In this document: positions 8,201 to 10,589 of the stretch, piece by piece
How the letters are laid out: each line of letters opens with the position of its first letter
How positions within the stretch are numbered: position 1 is the stretch's first letter
Notes under the pieces: model-generated
What the model saw: only the letters and a program-made list of their open reading frames with translations
What the model was told of the DNA's origin: nothing
The model's database searches: none
Translations under genes and position numbers: made by a program
NCBI GenBank assembly: GCA_024278345.1
Contig: JAJRTK010000153.1
Location: 1-10,589, forward strand
Reading direction: 5' to 3'
Length of the DNA stretch: 10,589 bases
From: a bacterium
Lineage (GTDB): Bacteria > CSSED10-310 > JAJRTK01

Positions 8201-8230
8201 ATCATATAGCACGTGTCATGTCACGTGCAA
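8201..8230 (-). promoter_or_regulatory. sigma70-type promoter of the XRE-helicase-fic operon
   Basis: TTGCAC (8225-8230), an 18-nt spacer and TATGAT (8201-8206, 5 of 6 to consensus) point leftward. The predicted start of transcription near 8194 leaves a leader of about 105 nt to the ATG at 8088. The spacer is filled by a palindrome, as expected for a repressible promoter. Confidence 0.6.
8209..8228. promoter_or_regulatory. 20-bp near-palindrome within the operon promoter (candidate operator)
   Basis: GCACGTGTCATGTCACGTGC is self-complementary in 18 of 20 positions, with perfect 7-bp outer arms. It covers the space between the -35 and -10 boxes and overlaps the -35 box, so a bound protein would exclude RNA polymerase. 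The XRE protein encoded just downstream is the natural candidate ligand; this is inference. Confidence 0.55.
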
Positions 8231-8382
8231 GAGAAAGTCTCTTTGGGCTCCGACGGAGCACCAACTCCCCGGGCATGTAACTCTCAGAAAATACCAGACT
8301 GGGGAAAACGAGACGAACAGTAGTCGCCAGGGCTGTGTAGCGGTTTGCCGAGTAACTTGCAGGGCACAAAGGTTGCAGGGAT

Positions 8383-8407
8383 CCGACATGCCGCTTGCGG
8401 CAATCGG
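8383..8407 (-). terminator. Hairpin just past the ssrA 3' end, possible terminator
   Basis: On the minus strand CCGA, TGCCG, CAAG loop, CGGCA, TCGG form a stem with a small internal bulge, starting 22 nt after the tmRNA 3' end. No T-run follows, so intrinsic termination is doubtful. The rest of 8231-8428 holds no convincing gene; a pair of TTGCAGGG direct repeats (8357-8364 and 8373-8380) is the only other structure seen there. Confidence 0.3.
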
Positions 8408-8428
8408 ACCGGTTCGTCTTGAAATCAA

Positions 8429-8781
8429 TGGTGGAGGCGCCGGGAGTCGAACCCGGGTCCGAAAAACCTCGGCTCGAGGTGTCTACGTGCGTAGCCGTCT
8501 GTTTTGCGTTAGCTCACGGAACTCCCAGCGGCAGGATTTCCGCTCGCGAGTGGGATCGCTTCTCGCCGGCCGAGGTCACCCACGGGACCCCGGCGGCACG
8601 AGACTGCTGACATTATGCCCTCCCGGCCCCGCAGCCTGAACCGGGAAAACAGCCTAGGCTACTGCCTGGGCGAGGTAGTCGTTGTTGTTGGCGACTGTAG
8701 TTTTGAGCCTGTTTTACGAGGCGGCCCACCTCAGCACGCTGCCCCGGCCTACCGGTTCCCCGTCGAAGCCACATCGCCCCC
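8429..8781 (-). ncRNA. ssrA: Transfer-messenger RNA (tmRNA), one-piece
   Basis: The 353-nt RNA rescues stalled ribosomes by acting as alanine tRNA and then as a short message, together with SmpB. The 5' end GGGGGCGATGTGGCTTCGAC pairs in a 7-bp acceptor stem with CGCCTCC at the 3' end, followed by an encoded ACCA. The T arm is CCGGG-TTCGACT-CCCGG. The message begins at the resume codon GCC (8690-8692) and ends TAG (8654-8656), encoding ANNNDYLAQAVA. The length and the single piece are normal for bacteria. Its 3' end is the border between G+C-rich host sequence and the island to the left, and ssrA 3' ends are known integration sites for tyrosine-recombinase elements. Confidence 0.97.
8654..8692 (-). 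other. tmRNA tag-peptide reading frame
   Basis: Translated from the resume codon GCC it reads ANNNDYLAQAVA, then TAG. The first residues (AN..D-Y) are typical. The C-terminal AVA replaces the widespread LAA that ClpX recognises. Confidence 0.9.
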
Positions 8782-8815
8782 ATTCGGAAATCGGGTTGCC
8801 AACCTGTCTGTCTGC

Positions 8816-8844
8816 ATCATACGCACCTCCAGGGGAACCGTCAA
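8816..8844 (-). promoter_or_regulatory. sigma70-type promoter of ssrA
   Basis: TTGACG (8839-8844), an exact 17-nt spacer and TATGAT (8816-8821) are 5 of 6 to consensus in both boxes. Transcription would start near 8809. That leaves a 5' leader of roughly 28 nt, to be removed at 8781, the usual RNase P cut of pre-tmRNA. Strong expression fits an abundant RNA. Confidence 0.75.
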
Positions 8845-8949
8845 GCAGAACCGCGTATTCCGCGGCGTCAGCTTTGCCGTTGCGTTCACCCGGCCTGGCC
8901 GGCTACCCTGTCCTCGATGTCGTATCGTGCACCAGCAAAACGTAAGCCT

Positions 8950-8956
8950 GGAGGAG
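8950..8956 (+). promoter_or_regulatory. Ribosome-binding site deciding the lipoprotein start
   Basis: GGAGGAG ends 3 nt before the ATG at 8960. The frame is open further upstream to 8615, but that part overlaps ssrA and lacks a signal peptide; this site fixes the start in front of the lipoprotein signal. Confidence 0.75.
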
Positions 8957-8959
8957 ACG

Positions 8960-10144
8960 ATGAATCGCCTACACCCCCGATGGCTCCTCACCATGGCCCT
9001 GCTCGCCTTGCCAGCCGGGTGCGGGAGCGGGAGCGGCGACGACACCGGGGACGATGACGCCGTCTCCCCGGTTGTCACGCCAACCGTTCGAGCAGAGACC
9101 GCGACGCCGGCACCGGCGCCCCCAACGCCCACGGCAGCTCCGGAACCGACGCCCGTGCCGGTCCTCCGGCTCATCTCGAGTTCCCCCGGGGACGGGGCGA
9201 TGGCTGTGCCTCGAGATACCTCGTTCACGCTTCTCTTCAGTGCACCAATCACGGCTGACCTCGAGGTGTTCGACGTGACACTCGCCGAGGAGGGCGAGGA
9301 GCCTGTGACCCTGACGGCCCCCTTCCTGGACGACGATGGGAGGGCCGTGGTCTATCCCCCCATCGGCCTCAAGCAGGACACCGACTACACCCTCTCGGCC
9401 ACCATGCTCGAGTCGCCCGACCAGGTGGCCCAGCCCGACTCCTGGCCTCTGAGCATCGAAGCCCGCTTCACGACCCGCGTGCCCTGCGGTATCAGCTTCA
9501 ACATCGCATACGGCGTCACGCTGGAGCAACTCGGGGGCAATGCCGACCTGTTGGGGTTGCTCAACGACGCCCTCTCGGCCGCCTACCTCAACCCGGTCGC
9601 CCTGATGTTCGTCGACACCTACGCGGACCTCACACTACCCCTGGATGCGGTCGGCGTGGCCTCCGGACTCGCATACTACTCGGACACTCCCGGCGAGGAG
9701 GGCCTCTTCGTGGTGGACGATGCCTTCGGATTTCCAGTCTCCATGACCGGGTGCACGGTCGCGGCCGATGGCGCACTCCACTGCGGCCCCCAGACCTTCG
9801 TGTTTCCCATTCCTATCACCGACGCTACCATCCTCAACCTGTACATCTCCGGGGCCGAGATCACCGGGATCCTCACCCCGATTCCCGGGGAAGACGAGGG
9901 AGACCCATCCTACGTCTCGCTCACCGACTTCCGGCTCGCCGGCGTTATCACCGAGGAAGACATCGCGCGCATCGGGGAGGAGACCGGACTGACCATGATC
10001 ATCGACACCCTGCTGGTCCTCGACCAGGATCTCGACGGTGACGGCGTCCCCGACGCGGCGTCAGCGGCGGCGACCTCCTCGCCCTACTGGATCCAGTTCA
10101 CCCACTGCGACCCCTTCCACGCCCCCACGCCGGAGCCGCCCTAG
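8960..10144 (+). CDS. Secreted lipoprotein with Pro/Thr linker, Big_5 Ig-like domain and DxDxDG motif
   Basis: The 394-residue protein starts MNRLHPRWLLTMALLALPAG-C21: a basic N-region, a hydrophobic core and a lipobox with Cys21, so it should be exported, lipid-anchored and exposed outside the inner membrane. Proline at -3 of the lipobox is unusual. Residues 22-35 are Gly/Asp rich, and 38-68 form a Pro/Thr/Ala spacer. About 74-173 (SSPGDGAMAVPRDTSFTLLF onward) resembles the Big_5/SbsA Ig-like fold common in surface proteins. The rest (174-394) is not recognised; it has paired cysteines C176, C265, C275 and C383, and DQDLDGDGVPD at 355-365, a calcium-binding loop of the type-3-repeat/EF-hand kind. 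Codons are much richer in G+C than in the island genes, so it is probably host chromosomal. It diverges from ssrA; no convincing promoter was seen. Function unknown, probably binding or structural at the surface. Confidence 0.9.
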   Translation: MNRLHPRWLLTMALLALPAGCGSGSGDDTGDDDAVSPVVTPTVRAETATPAPAPPTPTAAPEPTPVPVLRLISSSPGDGAMAVPRDTSFTLLFSAPITADLEVFDVTLAEEGEEPVTLTAPFLDDDGRAVVYPPIGLKQDTDYTLSATMLESPDQVAQPDSWPLSIEARFTTRVPCGISFNIAYGVTLEQLGGNADLLGLLNDALSAAYLNPVALMFVDTYADLTLPLDAVGVASGLAYYSDTPGEEGLFVVDDAFGFPVSMTGCTVAADGALHCGPQTFVFPIPITDATILNLYISGAEITGILTPIPGEDEGDPSYVSLTDFRLAGVITEEDIARIGEETGLTMIIDTLLVLDQDLDGDGVPDAASAAATSSPYWIQFTHCDPFHAPTPEPP

Positions 10145-10508
10145 CTCCACTTCGACAAATACGGCAAATCCCCCCCATTCGCTTGTCCGGAGGCGCGCAT
10201 AGCGCGTCCCCGAATTCGGCCGACCACGCCCGCAGCATTGAAATGTCTATCTTATGGAGAATGTGCACAATCGGGATCGCAGTCATGGATCGAGCCAAGG
10301 GAGAATTTGGGCGGGTGCTGGGTGGTTACGCAGATTTCTTGCGGAGACGCCAGCTTGCACCGCCCAGGCACCATCCGTACTTGATGCGACGGGGGGAATA
10401 CTTGATCTTTGCACCCGTGATCGGATAGGCATATAGGAATACAGGGATCGGCTTCTTACCCATGGACAACTCGACACTATCCGATTTCGGTGGTCGGAAC
10501 CAGTCCTC
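10145..10508. other. Intergenic stretch with no intact gene
   Basis: Apart from the recombinase remnant at 10285-10428 no coding region is convincing. A weak, bulged GC hairpin near 10191-10210 follows the lipoprotein stop without a T-run, so it is not called a terminator. The sequence is less G+C biased than the lipoprotein gene, which fits decayed DNA. Confidence 0.5.
10285..10428 (+). pseudogene. Remnant of a tyrosine recombinase (integron-integrase-like) N-terminus
   Basis: The 47 codons from the ATG include FLRRRQLAPPRHHPYL, followed by a short segment ending LIFA. This looks like the first helices of the SAM-like N-terminal domain of integron-type integrases, in which a Y..FL-R/L-RR..PP...YL block is followed by a VRWVREFL-like helix. 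Here that second helix appears shortened and scrambled (MRRGEYLIFA), and a stop comes soon after. The catalytic domain with R-H-R-Y residues is absent. The frame is open back to 10183, but that part shows no family likeness. The family call is by eye only. Confidence 0.4.
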
Positions 10509-10589
10509 CCCCGCTCCCCGCTCCCCGCTCCCCGCTCCCCGCTCCCCGCTCCCCGCTCCCCGCTCCCCGCTCCCCGCTCCCCGCTCCCC
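10509..10589. repeat. Heptamer tandem repeat (CCCCGCT)n running off the window
   Basis: About eleven and a half exact head-to-tail copies of CCCCGCT are present, with period 7 and no visible variation, and they continue past the right edge. The opposite strand is GGGG separated by 3-nt AGC loops, a pattern able to form G-quadruplexes. Perfect identity indicates recent expansion by slippage, or a maintained array; it could also be hard to assemble correctly. Confidence 0.97.

Noticed and set aside
8089-8205. Longer XRE protein from the ATG at 8205
   Set aside because: The start overlaps the -10 box at 8201-8206, lacks a ribosome-binding site, and the extra residues do not look like an HTH domain.
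8216-8428. 70-codon minus frame between ssrA and the XRE promoter
   Set aside because: It overlaps the operon promoter, starts at the ssrA end, and has no recognisable features.
8615-8959. 115-codon N-terminal extension of the lipoprotein
   Set aside because: It overlaps ssrA on the other strand and would bury the signal peptide and lipobox; the GGAGGAG site favours 8960.
10509-10589. CRISPR array
   Set aside because: The unit is 7 bp with no spacers; it is a simple tandem repeat.

Overview
The window shows the junction between a G+C-rich bacterial chromosome (right, from about 8429) and a compositionally different accessory island (left, 1 to about 8428). The junction falls at the 3' end of the tmRNA gene ssrA, a classical integration site. 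The host part carries ssrA, a divergently transcribed lipoprotein with a Pro/Thr-rich linker, a Big_5-type Ig-like domain and a DxDxDG calcium-loop motif, then a decayed tyrosine-recombinase N-terminus and a 7-bp C-rich tandem repeat at the right edge. The style of the lipoprotein and the G+C richness would fit a Myxococcota or Desulfobacterota-like lineage, but the window does not settle the taxonomy.

The island consists of one leftward gene set: a small XRE-type regulator (7861-8088); an HKD (phospholipase D-like) nuclease fused to a SNF2-type SF2 helicase (4622-7864); a Fic-family AMPylase with an N-terminal inhibitory motif (3473-4618); and a large Eco57I-class protein joining a PD-(D/E)XK nuclease, an N6-adenine methyltransferase and a TaqI-like specificity region (3336 down through the left edge). 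The regulator and helicase overlap by 4 bp, and helicase and fic are 3 bp apart. A gap of 136 bp with nested repeats and a possible internal promoter separates fic from the methyltransferase.

Together these look like a restriction-modification-type anti-phage system. The methyltransferase/nuclease would mark self and cut non-self. The HKD-helicase would supply translocation and a second nuclease, Fic a toxic or regulatory AMPylation arm, and the XRE protein control of expression. The set resembles type ISP enzymes and DISARM in its parts but matches neither in layout. The most telling sequence detail is a 43-bp imperfect duplication: the helicase 3' end, its stop codon and the next gene's ribosome-binding site and start occur both before fic and before the methyltransferase. 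This suggests that fic was inserted into a former helicase-methyltransferase junction.

Regulation is partly readable. A good sigma70-like promoter with a 20-bp near-palindrome in its spacer lies before the XRE gene, a second palindrome lies in its leader, and ssrA has a strong TTGACG-17-TATGAT promoter.
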